Positions 8,900-17,239 are shown, counted from the stretch's first letter. The stretch is 64,000 bases of DNA from Bacteroidetes bacterium UBA1312 (GCA_002307135.1 DBTQ01000027.1:252098-316097), one strand, 5' to 3'. Notes: generated by a model from the letters alone, not told the origin. A program made the numbers and translations.

Positions 8900-9450
8900 T
8901 GAATGTTATCCAAACAGGCTTTGAAGGGCTGCTCATTATAGAGCCACGCGTATTCAGCGATGATAGAGGTTATTTTTTTGAAAGCTTTAATGAAGCTTTG
9001 TTTGAAAAATCAACCGGTTTTACCAACAAATTTGTACAAGACAATCAGGCACGTTCTTCTATGAATGTATTGCGTGGTCTGCATTATCAAAATGAACCAA
9101 TCGCTCAAACAAAATTACTTCGTGTACTTAGTGGTGCAATATGGGATGTAGTAGTGGACTTACGTAAAAATAGTCCTACATACAAACAATGGTATGGTAT
9201 TGAGTTGTCTGCCGACAATAAAAAGCAATTCCTTGTTCCCAGAGGCTTTGCTCATGGCTACTCTGTATTGACCGAAACTGCTGAAGTATTTTACAAATGC
9301 GATAACTTCTACAGCAAAGAGCACGAAGGCGGTGTTTTTTACAATGATCCGTCATTGAATATTGATTGGAAAATAGACCTTACTAACGCTATTGTATCGG
9401 ATAAAGACAAAGTCCAACCTATGCTGGCCAATTGTAACAGCACTTTTTAA
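8899..9450 (+). CDS. rfbC: dTDP-4-dehydrorhamnose 3,5-epimerase
   Basis: Epimerises dTDP-4-keto-6-deoxyglucose at C3 and C5 in the dTDP-rhamnose pathway. The 183-residue cupin has the normal length. The catalytic His62 lies in VLRGLHYQ, followed by the VLSGAIWDVVVDLR strand pair, VPRGFAHGYSVL and the active-site Tyr region (FYKCDNFY, 131-138). It is translationally coupled to the aminotransferase and followed by a strong terminator. The rfbA, rfbB and rfbD partners are not in this window, so a related 3- or 5-epimerase of another deoxysugar route is possible. Confidence 0.88.
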   Translation: MNVIQTGFEGLLIIEPRVFSDDRGYFFESFNEALFEKSTGFTNKFVQDNQARSSMNVLRGLHYQNEPIAQTKLLRVLSGAIWDVVVDLRKNSPTYKQWYGIELSADNKKQFLVPRGFAHGYSVLTETAEVFYKCDNFYSKEHEGGVFYNDPSLNIDWKIDLTNAIVSDKDKVQPMLANCNSTF

Positions 9451-9472
9451 ACAACCTACTCTTTAGCTAAAT

Positions 9473-9507
9473 AAAAATCCGATACTAAAACGCAGTATCG
9501 GATTTTT
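9473..9507. terminator. Bidirectional intrinsic terminator
   Basis: A perfect 14-bp stem (AAAAATCCGATACT with its complement), loop AAAACGC, A/T tracts on both sides. It sits between convergent rfbC and the nitroreductase and can serve both. Confidence 0.85.
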
Positions 9508-9532
9508 AGTTTTAGAAAACACAGAAAAACAA

Positions 9533-10165
9533 CTACTTCAATTCTGTTATAAATTGCTCTTTAGGAGTACGTACTTTTTTCAAATTAACCAACCAGTCAT
9601 TAGCGGTATCTCTATAACCTAGAGTCATAATAACAGCACTTTTCAAACCCTTCGCGTTTAATCCCAACAGCTCGTCTAAAGCATCGTTATTAAAACCTTC
9701 CATAGGTGTTGCATCCACTTGCTGATCAGCAGCGGCTATTAATGCCACACCTAAAGAAATGTAAGCTTGTCTCGCCGCATGATTAAAATTTTCTGATGCA
9801 GGTCGTTGCGTATAAATGCCGATCAACATATTACGATAGTCGTCTGTTGCGGCATCAGGCAATCCTCTTTCTGCATTCATACGGGTGAATACTTCATTAA
9901 TCCGTTCTGTAGTATAATTATCCCAAGCTGCAAAAACAAGCAAATGAGATGCCTCAGTTATCTGAGGTTGGTTCATAGCTGCAGGTTTTACTTTTTCCAA
10001 TAATTCTTTGTCTGAAATTACAATAATTTCAAAAGGTTGCAAACCAGAAGATGATGGTGCTAAACGTGCAGCATCTAATACATAGTCCACCTTTTCCTGT
10101 GGAACGATATTACCGTTCATTCTTTTTGTAGCATAGCGCCATTGAAGCGCATTGAATAAGTCCAT
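9533..10165 (-). CDS. NAD(P)H-dependent nitroreductase (NfsB-like)
   Basis: FMN-dependent oxidoreductase of the nitroreductase family that reduces nitro compounds or quinones in the cytoplasm. The 210-residue protein starts with the family pattern ALQWRYATKRMNG and has RLAPSSSGLQPFEI (33-46, FMN phosphate contacts), HAARQAYISLGVALIAAADQ and the late LGYRDTAND segment. The sequence near 145-160 (VDATPMEGFN) is like E. coli NfsB (CPIEGFD). It is a single gene ending at the shared terminator. The physiological substrate cannot be inferred. Confidence 0.85.
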   Translation of the reverse strand: MDLFNALQWRYATKRMNGNIVPQEKVDYVLDAARLAPSSSGLQPFEIIVISDKELLEKVKPAAMNQPQITEASHLLVFAAWDNYTTERINEVFTRMNAERGLPDAATDDYRNMLIGIYTQRPASENFNHAARQAYISLGVALIAAADQQVDATPMEGFNNDALDELLGLNAKGLKSAVIMTLGYRDTANDWLVNLKKVRTPKEQFITELK

Positions 10166-10492
10166 TGTATGTTTTTATTTTGAGAAGACAAAGTTGGGAC
10201 AAATACTTTACTTTTGATACCATTATACTAAAAGAAAGTAGTTTCCTTTTATATACCATGTCAAAAACAGGGCAAAACAATAGCTACCAAAGCCATTCGG
10301 ACGGTATAGCTAAGCTCCTGTTATAAAAGATACGCCTGATTTGTTGCGTACGAACTAACTGATTATGGCAGCTCCTTGCAAGATGCAATGGGTAATAGGA
10401 TGACGTGGGAGTGCAACCCAGCGCAATAATTATCACACAATAAAAATAGTCGTACAACACATTTTGGGGCTTCCTCACCCTCACCAAAAATT
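10166..10492. other. Intergenic region without a supported gene
   Basis: About 330 bp upstream of the nitroreductase. A minus-strand 67-codon frame (10284-10487) has no Shine-Dalgarno-like context, is rich in His/Cys/Tyr and resembles nothing. I see no clear promoter pair and no strong hairpin. Confidence 0.4.
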
Positions 10493-11650
10493 TTACACGC
10501 CAATGATAGGATGTCTTTTGAATTCCAGGCTCCGATCAAACAGATAACGATAGGTAATCAGTTTTCGGGTTGGGTGTGCACCCAAATTTTCCGCTATATT
10601 CATCATTTTAGGATTAAAGTCGCCAATCCATTGCATCTCGTAATCTTCATATTTAACCTTCTTCTGAATAACTTTTGCCGCCTCTACTATTAAATAAGAA
10701 TCAACACCCTTACCTTGGTGTTCAGGAACCACACCAAATACCAAACCTACACAACGACGGCATTTTCCAAATTTTTGCCGGATCACAAATTGGATTTTTT
10801 GAAGCCAGCCGAACCGCCCATTTAAGTATTTAAAATATTGATTAATGTCCGGCAAATTAACAAACATAGCTATAGGATCTGTATGATAATAGGCAAACCA
10901 GATAAGGGTTTCGTCCATTACAGATTTCATTTGCTCAAACATTTTCACTACCGTTCTTTCATCAATTTGTTTGTTATCGCCATGACTGGCCCAGGCTTTA
11001 TTATACACGATAGCAAAGTCTTTTGCAAACTGATCCAAGCGATTTTTATCTATCATTTTAGCACTAAATGCTGCATCATGAGCTACTTCATTATGCCTGA
11101 TAAAAAATTTTTCCTGCAAGCTATCCTTCGTCTTCATGCCATAGCAAATCTGATTGAAAAACAATTCAAAGCCATACGACTCCATGAGCGTCTTGTAATA
11201 AGGTGGATTGTAATTCATGCAATATAATGGCTCGTCAAAACCCTCTGAAAGCAATCCCCACCAACGATCCCGCTCTCCAAAATTAATTGGGCCATCCATT
11301 GCCTCCATACCCCTTTGTAACAACCACTGTTTGCAATGATCAAATATAAAGTGGGCAGCTTGCTGATTGTTGATACACTCAAAGAATCCAATACCTCCCG
11401 TTGGCTGGCTTTGTTTATATTTTTTATTAATAAAAGCAGCTACACGACCTACGATTTGATTGTTGTTATCAAATAGTATCCAGCGACTACATTCACCATG
11501 CTTAAAAAATTTATTTTTTGCTGTGTCAAAAACATCCTCAATATCTTTATCCAAAGGTCTGATCCAATTGCTATCGTTCTTATAAATAGCTATTGGCATT
11601 TCAAGAAACAAACGATTATCCTCCTTTGTTTTCACTTCGTGCATCCTCAT
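10493..11650 (-). CDS. GNAT-like acetyltransferase-fold protein (YghO-like)
   Basis: A 385-residue cytoplasmic protein. The N-terminal half has a GNAT-like layout (WILFDNNNQIVGRVAAFINKKY, then GGIGFFECINNQQAAHFIFDHCKQWLLQRGMEAMDGPINF). A second GNAT-like segment is near the C-terminus (FGVVPEHQGKGVDSYLIVEAAKVIQ), where the pyrophosphate loop reads HQGKG. Tandem GNAT folds of this length occur in the uncharacterised YghO family of Bacteroidota and proteobacteria. The substrate is unknown. The start at 11650 (MRMHEV) could equally be the Met two codons later. It is divergent from the next membrane protein gene. Confidence 0.6.
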   Translation of the reverse strand: MRMHEVKTKEDNRLFLEMPIAIYKNDSNWIRPLDKDIEDVFDTAKNKFFKHGECSRWILFDNNNQIVGRVAAFINKKYKQSQPTGGIGFFECINNQQAAHFIFDHCKQWLLQRGMEAMDGPINFGERDRWWGLLSEGFDEPLYCMNYNPPYYKTLMESYGFELFFNQICYGMKTKDSLQEKFFIRHNEVAHDAAFSAKMIDKNRLDQFAKDFAIVYNKAWASHGDNKQIDERTVVKMFEQMKSVMDETLIWFAYYHTDPIAMFVNLPDINQYFKYLNGRFGWLQKIQFVIRQKFGKCRRCVGLVFGVVPEHQGKGVDSYLIVEAAKVIQKKVKYEDYEMQWIGDFNPKMMNIAENLGAHPTRKLITYRYLFDRSLEFKRHPIIGV

Positions 11651-11736
11651 TATTTGCTCGGTTTGAGGTCACAAAATAAAGTAATTTTAAAATTGCCGAA
11701 CAACCCTAGCATTTTTTTCTTTAGTTTGCAAGATAG

Positions 11737-13764
11737 ATGTTGTGGTTATCCCTTTTTATCGCCCTGATTGTATCCTTTTTTGTTGGTTGGCTCATGTACA
11801 AAGCCGACAAAAAACGTGTTGTACCCTACCCTTGGCTTACCGCTACTTTAAGGGCATTGCTGGTGTTACTCACACTTTTACTCCTGCTTGCGCCACAAAT
11901 CAACAAGCACAATATCAATACACAAAAACCAATTGTGCTCTTCCTGCAAGACCATTCACAATCCATAGCAAATGCGCTCGGCAAAGACAGCAGTAAGTAT
12001 AAAAGTGATGTAACAGCACTTGCCAATAAACTATCGGAGCGATTCAAATTGATTACTTGGAATTTGGATGGCCATATATCCAAAGACAGTCTATTTGGCT
12101 ACAATGCAACAACCACAGATATTTCAACAGCGCTCAGCAACGCTACTGAAATGTATGGACAGCAAAATTTAGGTGCTATCATACTGGCTTCCGATGGTCA
12201 ATACAATCAGGGAGCGAATCCAATATTTACACAATTGCCCATCAATGGTGCACTATATTCCTTAGCTATTGGCGATACAAGTGTTCCCAAAGATTTGCGT
12301 ATAACAAAAATATACGCCAATAAAACAGCATCTCTTAATAGCCAATTTGAAATAAGGGCTGATATAGTAGCTCTGCGATGCAATGGATATAAAAACAATA
12401 TTGTACTGCTCGATGCTTCGGGCAATACTATAGCAGAAGCACCTGTAAATATTAACAACGATAGATTTGACGGGAGTAGCTCCTTTTCTGTAAAACTGAG
12501 TAAGCCGGGGCTTCAACACTATATACTATCCGCACCCAATGCCGGCGGCGAGCAAAATGTGGCCAACAATAAGCAAAACATCTTTGTAGATGTCATTGAG
12601 GAAAAGAAAAAAATATTAATCCTTGCTGCTGCTCCTCATCCCGACATTAAAGCGATCAACGATGCGCTCAAAGGCTTGGAACAATACGAGGTGACCACTA
12701 AAACAGTGGACCAAATACCGGACAACCTGAGCGAATACCAGTGTATCATCCTACACCAGCTGCCCGCTATCAACAATACAATTAGCAACCAATTAAGCGC
12801 ACAAAAGAAAAGCATCTGGTACATAGCCGGTGCGCAAAGCAATTATCCGCAACTCAACCAATGGCAACAGGCCGTCAGCTTCAATGTGAGCAATGCCATG
12901 AGGGATGCAGAACCCAGCTTCAATACATCGTTCAATACATTTTCACTACCACAAAACATTCGCGCAGTGTGCGATAAGTTGCCACCATTGAATGTTCCAT
13001 TTGGTACTATCAATGCCTCGGCAGCAAGCAATATACTATTTAACCAATCGACCGGACAGCCGCTCTGGGTACTATACCCCGGCACTGCACCTTGTGCCGT
13101 ACTCTGTGGCGAGGGACTTTGGCGTTGGCGCTTATACGAATACAAAAATTTCAACAGGCACGAAGTAGTCGATGAATGTATTCGACAAACAGTAAGCTTC
13201 CTTACGGCCAATAATAAGGACAAGCCTTTTCGTACCGAGCTACCCAAATATGTATGGAACAATCCGGAGCATATTCAGCTCAATGCATACCTGTACAATA
13301 GTAACAACGAGCCGATCAATCAGCCCGACGCTACGCTTAGCATCAGCGATAGTACAGGACACAGCAAAAATTACACATTTGAGCGCAATGGCAATACTTA
13401 TAGAATAGACATAGGCACCATGCCTGCCGGCACTTATAGCTACAAAGCTCAAACCACTTTCAATGGCAAAACATATACAGATGCCGGACGTTTTGTAATG
13501 GACGCTACATCGCTCGAAGCTCAGGAGAGTGGCTGCAATTATCCGCTCATGTATGCATTAGCTCAAAAAAACAATGGCAGTACATTCAATACCAATCAAA
13601 TAAATGCACTCTACGATTCCATTGTCAAAAACAACAACATCCGCCCACTCATAAGCGAAACTACCGAGCAAGTGCCGCTCATAGATTGGAAATGGTATTT
13701 CTTATTGCTCCTGTTGGTTGCTACAGCCGAATGGCTGCTCAGAAAGTATTGGATGGCCATGTAA
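11737..13764 (+). CDS. Large membrane-anchored protein with VWA-like exposed region
   Basis: The 675-residue protein has two N-terminal membrane helices (about 2-22 and 34-53), a long exposed region, and a C-terminal helix (LIDWKWYFLLLLLVATAEWLL) with a short tail. The layout, and a segment with IVLFLQDHSQSI near 64-75 and ILASDGQYNQGANP near 149-162, suggest a von Willebrand A-like core followed by Ig-like domains and a glutamine-amidotransferase-like Rossmann segment (KKILILAAAPHPDIKAI). Such proteins occur near BatA-type and MoxR systems in Bacteroidota, but none is adjacent here. DHSQSI replaces the usual DxSxS metal site, so metal binding is doubtful. Function is unknown. Confidence 0.6.
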   Translation: MLWLSLFIALIVSFFVGWLMYKADKKRVVPYPWLTATLRALLVLLTLLLLLAPQINKHNINTQKPIVLFLQDHSQSIANALGKDSSKYKSDVTALANKLSERFKLITWNLDGHISKDSLFGYNATTTDISTALSNATEMYGQQNLGAIILASDGQYNQGANPIFTQLPINGALYSLAIGDTSVPKDLRITKIYANKTASLNSQFEIRADIVALRCNGYKNNIVLLDASGNTIAEAPVNINNDRFDGSSSFSVKLSKPGLQHYILSAPNAGGEQNVANNKQNIFVDVIEEKKKILILAAAPHPDIKAINDALKGLEQYEVTTKTVDQIPDNLSEYQCIILHQLPAINNTISNQLSAQKKSIWYIAGAQSNYPQLNQWQQAVSFNVSNAMRDAEPSFNTSFNTFSLPQNIRAVCDKLPPLNVPFGTINASAASNILFNQSTGQPLWVLYPGTAPCAVLCGEGLWRWRLYEYKNFNRHEVVDECIRQTVSFLTANNKDKPFRTELPKYVWNNPEHIQLNAYLYNSNNEPINQPDATLSISDSTGHSKNYTFERNGNTYRIDIGTMPAGTYSYKAQTTFNGKTYTDAGRFVMDATSLEAQESGCNYPLMYALAQKNNGSTFNTNQINALYDSIVKNNNIRPLISETTEQVPLIDWKWYFLLLLLVATAEWLLRKYWMAM

Positions 13765-13848
13765 CTGCAACCAGCTGTATCCACTACATATCGAGCTTGT
13801 ATCTGCAACAACAACACATGTAAGATACCTGTACATTATCGAAAAAAG

Positions 13849-13882
13849 ATGTAATTTACACGGGTCAAAAAAATTACATTTG
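13849..13882 (+). promoter_or_regulatory. Promoter and overlapping operator of the HTH gene
   Basis: TACATTTG (13875-13882) is a perfect -7 box only 4 nt before the ATG, so the message is probably leaderless. A 9-bp inverted repeat, ATGTAATTT (13849-13857) with AAATTACAT (13871-13879), covers the core promoter and overlaps the -7 box. This is the arrangement expected for autorepression by the encoded HTH protein. The -33 element is weak. Confidence 0.5.
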
Positions 13883-13886
13883 CGCT

Positions 13887-14315
13887 ATGATGCACAATAC
13901 GAACACGCCAAATCATAAAATACACGAAGGCCGCAACGTAAAACGATTTCGCGAAATGTTGGGTATAAAACAAGATGCACTGGCTGCCGACTTGGGCGAC
14001 GACTGGAACCAACAAAAGATATCGCTACTGGAGCAAAAAGAAACCATAGATGCTCCCCTACTGGCGCAAATATCGGCTGTGCTCAAAATTCCTGTAGAAG
14101 CTATTCAGAATTTTGATGAAGAACAAGCGGTGAATATTATAGCGAATACGTTTGATAATGGTTCTATCTTAAATGGTATTAATCACAACCCAACTTTTCA
14201 CCCAATTGATAAACTAATTCAACTGCACGAAGAAAAGATTGCACTCTATGAGCGTATGCTCAAGGAAAAGGATGAAATGATGGGAAGGTTGGAGCAATTG
14301 ATAGCAAATAAGTAA
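13887..14315 (+). CDS. XRE-type helix-turn-helix transcriptional regulator
   Basis: A 142-residue DNA-binding protein. The N-terminal Cro/XRE domain spans about residues 12-75 (GRNVKRFREMLGIKQDALAADL, then NQQKISLLEQKETI and LLAQISAVLKIPVEAI). A linker follows, and a C-terminal coiled coil (about 110-140, IQLHEEKIALYERMLKEKDEMM) probably makes it a dimer. It lies upstream of the toxin-antitoxin-chaperone cassette but separated by 300 bp, and this family is common as a stand-alone gene in Bacteroidota. A near-perfect inverted repeat over its own promoter suggests autoregulation. Whether it also controls the cassette is not known. Confidence 0.82.
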   Translation: MMHNTNTPNHKIHEGRNVKRFREMLGIKQDALAADLGDDWNQQKISLLEQKETIDAPLLAQISAVLKIPVEAIQNFDEEQAVNIIANTFDNGSILNGINHNPTFHPIDKLIQLHEEKIALYERMLKEKDEMMGRLEQLIANK

Positions 14316-14615
14316 TAACTGACGCAAAAAATGAACAAGGCATCTCAAAAATAAAATGGATAGACATCTAAAATGGTTCTTCTCGACTTCCGATGACGAT
14401 AAAATCTTCCAAAAAAAGATTAGTACCCTTCTGTTGGTAGAATTAATTTAAACCGCTAAGCTGAAGAACTATTTTTTAAAAACGTGGAAATTTCCCTGCT
14501 TTTTATCAAATCTAGGTGTTATGTTTGCGCGATAACAAAAGTTAATACTCTCAAAAGGTAATATTAACTTTTAAAATGAACTAATTATTATAATTTTAAT
14601 TATGGTACAAGTTTA
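14316..14615. other. AT-rich intergenic region upstream of the TAC cassette
   Basis: About 300 bp. A 31-codon frame (14356-14451, beginning MDRHLKWFF) has no support as a gene. The main element is an 11-bp inverted repeat at 14537-14572 (separate entry). Codon-like structure is otherwise absent. Confidence 0.4.
14537..14572. promoter_or_regulatory. Inverted repeat, candidate operator of the TAC cassette
   Basis: AAAAGTTAATA (14537-14547) and TATTAACTTTT (14562-14572) form a perfect 11-bp inverted repeat with a 14-nt spacer, about 45 bp upstream of the toxin start. Toxin-antitoxin operons are commonly autorepressed at such sites. A weak hairpin terminator is the alternative. Confidence 0.4.
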
Positions 14616-15116
14616 ATGAAAAAGATAATGTACCACACCCAAGAAAAATGGAAAGAAAAATTAAGCTCTCCTATAAAATGCATAAGAGATGATGCTTGGT
14701 TTGGTTCTGGTTATTACTTTTGGTATTATGAACAAGATGCAGTTCACTGGGGTAATAGATCAAAAAGAAATACAAAATATTACGAAATATACAAGTCTGA
14801 CATTAATCTTGATAATGTTTTAGACACAGTATTTAATGAAGAAGAATATATTTTTTGGGTAAAGCAAATAGAGAAGTTTGGTAAATTGATTTTTAAAGAA
14901 ATTGGTGAGAAACCAACACTATCGATGCTAAATAATTATTTTTTCGAACGTGGTATATGGTCTAAGTTTGATGGAATTCTATTCCAGGACATTACTAAAA
15001 ACCCAGACTTTTCAATAATTCAAGAGTTCCAATATAAAAAACGAATACAATTGGCTGTTTATAATTTGGATATTGTTACTAACTTTGCGCTGCATTATGA
15101 AGGGCAATGCGTATAA
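14616..15116 (+). CDS. Putative ADP-ribosyltransferase-like toxin of a TAC cassette (CmdT-like)
   Basis: First gene of a three-gene cassette. The 166-residue protein contains MYHTQEKW at 5-12 and WFGSGYYFWYYEQDAVHWG at about 28-46. This is the pattern of ADP-ribosyltransferase folds of the DUF3990 type (YHGT, then a G-x-G-[FY]-Y-x-[ST]-x8-A segment). A third ART motif is not obvious, so the catalytic set cannot be completed. With the SecB-like gene two positions downstream, the arrangement matches CmdTAC, where CmdT ADP-ribosylates mRNA on phage infection. That function is inferred from context plus weak motifs. The gene is strongly AT-rich compared with flanking genes, suggesting transfer. 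Confidence 0.55.
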   Translation: MKKIMYHTQEKWKEKLSSPIKCIRDDAWFGSGYYFWYYEQDAVHWGNRSKRNTKYYEIYKSDINLDNVLDTVFNEEEYIFWVKQIEKFGKLIFKEIGEKPTLSMLNNYFFERGIWSKFDGILFQDITKNPDFSIIQEFQYKKRIQLAVYNLDIVTNFALHYEGQCV

Positions 15117-15128
15117 ACTAAAGATAAA

Positions 15129-15392
15129 ATGATAGATTTAAAAGAATTAGAAAAAGAGATAGACGCTCTTTTATCTAGAGAAACACCAGAGTCTCTTCGA
15201 AAATGGTTCGAAACAAACAAGCCTAAAATGCCATGCGTTGAAGCTTATTTTGGTGACGGTAAGTATGGAGAATTAGAAACTATAAAGTCGAGTTTTAGCC
15301 CAAATTCAAGAACATCTATAAATCGAATATCTATAAATGATATCGCTGATTGCAATGATAGTATTGAATCTGTATATCAATTTGCTGCATAA
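15129..15392 (+). CDS. Small middle gene of the TAC cassette, putative antitoxin
   Basis: An 87-residue protein with an acidic, helical N-terminus (LKELEKEIDALLSRETPESLRKWFET), a middle KMPCVEAYFGDGKYGEL and a C-terminal tail rich in Ser/Asn/Ile. I do not recognise a family. Size, position between a toxin-like gene and a SecB-like gene, and the TAATG overlap with the chaperone gene all suit the antitoxin of a toxin-antitoxin-chaperone system, whose C-terminal tail normally needs the chaperone for folding. It has no obvious DNA-binding motif, so repression may depend on another protein. Role inferred from context. Confidence 0.5.
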   Translation: MIDLKELEKEIDALLSRETPESLRKWFETNKPKMPCVEAYFGDGKYGELETIKSSFSPNSRTSINRISINDIADCNDSIESVYQFAA

Positions 15393-15859
15393 TGGAAAGC
15401 AAAGAACAAGTAAAATTAAAATTTAAAGGTGTTGATTTTCCTTTCGTAAAGGTAAAATCAAAATCTATTTATAACGATTCTGATGAGATGGATATTGATG
15501 TAAATATCCATCCTCAGTATTTTTTACCTAAAGGTTCTTTAAATAAGTTTCATATAGTTATGAATGTAACTATTAATGTGGCAGATTGTTTGGATATTGA
15601 AATATCTGCAATTGGCACCTTTATTTTGTCAGGGGTAGAAGGTGATGAAGATATAAGAAAACAATTTATTAATGCAAATGCTCCCGCAATAATGTTCCCA
15701 TATGTTAGAGCATTTGTTTCAACACTAACATCAAACCTTGGCAAGATAACTTCTTCGATAACTCTGCCAACTAGATTTTTTAAAGGTGAACTAGAAGAGA
15801 TGCAAACAGACGAGCGAAACCTTATTGAGCATCCCTCTAGCCCGACTAACGATGATTAA
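15392..15859 (+). CDS. SecB-like chaperone of the TAC cassette (CmdC-like)
   Basis: A 155-residue protein of SecB length and layout. The best evidence is residues 96-117: NAPAIMFPYVRAFVSTLTSNLG corresponds to the SecB helix beginning with the invariant PYxR and preceded by Ala-Pro. Beta-rich strands with alternating hydrophobics precede it (IVMNVTINVADCLDIEISAIGTFIL), followed by a short hinge and ITLPTRFF, equal to the SecB PxNF segment. The C-terminus is acidic and serine-rich. Bacteroidota use SecB-like proteins rarely for export; here the linkage to a toxin-like gene argues for the chaperone of a TAC system. It ends in a terminator. Confidence 0.75.
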   Translation: MESKEQVKLKFKGVDFPFVKVKSKSIYNDSDEMDIDVNIHPQYFLPKGSLNKFHIVMNVTINVADCLDIEISAIGTFILSGVEGDEDIRKQFINANAPAIMFPYVRAFVSTLTSNLGKITSSITLPTRFFKGELEEMQTDERNLIEHPSSPTNDD

Positions 15860-15885
15860 AAGCTGCCAATTTGGTAGCTTTTTTT
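15858..15885 (+). terminator. Intrinsic terminator after the SecB-like gene
   Basis: AAAAGCTGCC (15858-15867), loop AATT, then the complement with one G-T pair and seven T. It starts within the stop codon, which closes the cassette. Confidence 0.75.
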
Positions 15886-16172
15886 ATATCCACCTTAATA
15901 AGTTACTTGACTTCCCCAACAGACAACACTCTTCTGTCCAAACTTACTTTAGCATCTTCATCCCCTAATACTAAAACACCGAAAGCATTCTTAGCAGTTG
16001 GGTAATGCAATGCCAACACGTTAGGGAACGTAACGACGATACGTGGGGTAACGTAACGACGATACGTTGGGAGACTTAATGACACCCCTTAAAAGGTTGA
16101 CACCAATTGAGGGGATAAATATGATAACGTGGAGCTACTCAAGCCATTTTTTGCAGGATATAGCAATCGGGC
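15886..16172. other. Spacer with a repeat-derived open frame
   Basis: About 290 bp between the TAC cassette and ispD. It holds a tandem pair of 18-bp repeats (separate entry). A minus-strand 60-codon frame (15903-16085) reads through the repeats as YRRYVTPRIVVTFPN; this looks like translation of a dispersed repeat rather than a gene. I see no other structure. Confidence 0.45.
16027..16067. repeat. Tandem pair of 18-bp repeats containing a short palindrome
   Basis: The 18-bp unit AACGTAACGACGATACGT occurs at 16027-16044 and 16050-16067, a 23-bp period. Each unit has ACGTA and TACGT arms around a 7-nt centre. It resembles the dispersed intergenic repeats of Chitinophagaceae genomes; only this pair is in the window. 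Confidence 0.6.
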
Positions 16173-16862
16173 TTAGCCTATCAATAACTCTGCTACAATT
16201 AAATCTTCGGGAGTGGTGATTTTAAGATTATTTTTTTCGCCGGCAATAAGCGTGACCGCTTGGCCATAAGACTCTACCACAGTAGCTTCGTCGGTAAAGT
16301 CAATTGAATATTCCTGCTCAAATGCGGGCAATAATATAGCAGCCTGAAAGGTCTGCGGTGTTTGAATAATACGCAAAGCATTCCGATCAATGGGCATTGA
16401 ACCCATTTCATTTACAATACGCATACTGTCCTGTACCGGTATGGCTGGTATGGCTGAGCCTTTATCAATAGCAGTTTCGATACAATTTGTGATGAGCGTA
16501 CCGCTAATAAATGGACGAACACCATCGTGTACCATCACAATAGCGTTGGCAGGAATGTCTTTCAAACCATTTTTCACACTATGAAAACGTGTTTCGCCAC
16601 CGGCTACAATGGTCAGATCAATACGTTCGGGGAAATGTTGCAAAACAATTTGTGCCAAACTGATTTGATGTGGTGGCAATACCAATACCAAATGAATATC
16701 AGGAACTGTATCCAGAAATTGTCTGATACAATAATACAAAACAGGTTTGGCTTTTATATCCAGAAATTGCTTGGGCAGCGCACTGCCCATCCGGCTACCC
16801 TGGCCACCTGCCACTATTACAGCATATATTGGTGTAGATAAATGATTTTTAGGTATATCCAT
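16173..16862 (-). CDS. ispD: 2-C-methyl-D-erythritol 4-phosphate cytidylyltransferase
   Basis: Transfers CMP to methylerythritol phosphate in the non-mevalonate isoprenoid pathway, cytoplasmic. The 229-residue protein has the nucleotidyltransferase signature VIVAGGQGSRMGSALPKQF (about 15-33), HDGVRPFI (about 112-119), and RNALRIIQTPQTF near the C-terminal third, plus the final TTPEDL motif. Length is normal. It lies downstream of rpsT on the same strand, separated by two hairpins. No ispF is adjacent. Confidence 0.92.
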   Translation of the reverse strand: MDIPKNHLSTPIYAVIVAGGQGSRMGSALPKQFLDIKAKPVLYYCIRQFLDTVPDIHLVLVLPPHQISLAQIVLQHFPERIDLTIVAGGETRFHSVKNGLKDIPANAIVMVHDGVRPFISGTLITNCIETAIDKGSAIPAIPVQDSMRIVNEMGSMPIDRNALRIIQTPQTFQAAILLPAFEQEYSIDFTDEATVVESYGQAVTLIAGEKNNLKITTPEDLIVAELLIG

Positions 16863-16909
16863 CGTTCAAAAATAGTCAAACGTTGATTAATTTAACGACC
16901 TATTTTTCA

Positions 16910-16944
16910 AAACAAAAAGGTCGTTTGTTCCGGTTAGAACAAAC
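16910..16944 (-). terminator. Terminator downstream of rpsT
   Basis: On the minus strand GTTTGTTC, 6-nt loop, GAACAAAC (16923-16944), followed by GACCTTTTTGTTTTG. A second 8-bp inverted repeat (16894-16901 with 16918-16925) overlaps it, possibly a nested structure. Confidence 0.5.
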
Positions 16945-16984
16945 AACCCTTTCAATAAATGAAATACGCTTAAGCGCTTTTTTA

Positions 16985-17239
16985 TTAAGCGAGTTTGCTA
17001 ATATGAACAGCGATACCAGATTTTAGGTTAGCTGCTTTATTTTTATGAATAACATTGCGTTTAGCCAATTTGTCAATCATGGAAACTACGTTTGGCAATT
17101 CTGTACTTGCTTCGCTTTTATCTGTCAATGCTAGTAGTTTACGGATTGCATTACGGGTAGTTTTACCGTAATAACGATTGCGATCGCGACGTTTTTCACT
17201 TTGTCTAACGTCTTTTTTGGTTGCTTTATGATTAGCCAT
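16985..17239 (-). CDS. rpsT: 30S ribosomal protein S20
   Basis: Primary 16S rRNA-binding protein of the small subunit. The 84-residue, very basic protein starts MANHKATKKDVRQSEKRR and contains KTTRNAIRKLLALTDK, then KLAKRNVIHKNKAANLKSGIA, which is the S20 signature. Monocistronic with its own consensus promoter. Confidence 0.95.
   Translation of the reverse strand: MANHKATKKDVRQSEKRRDRNRYYGKTTRNAIRKLLALTDKSEASTELPNVVSMIDKLAKRNVIHKNKAANLKSGIAVHISKLA

Noticed and set aside
10284..10487. A 67-codon minus-strand frame
   Set aside because: Unusual composition, no start context and no recognisable motif.
15903..16085. A 60-codon frame near the repeats
   Set aside because: The translation runs through the repeat units and has no ribosome-binding context; probably repeat-derived.
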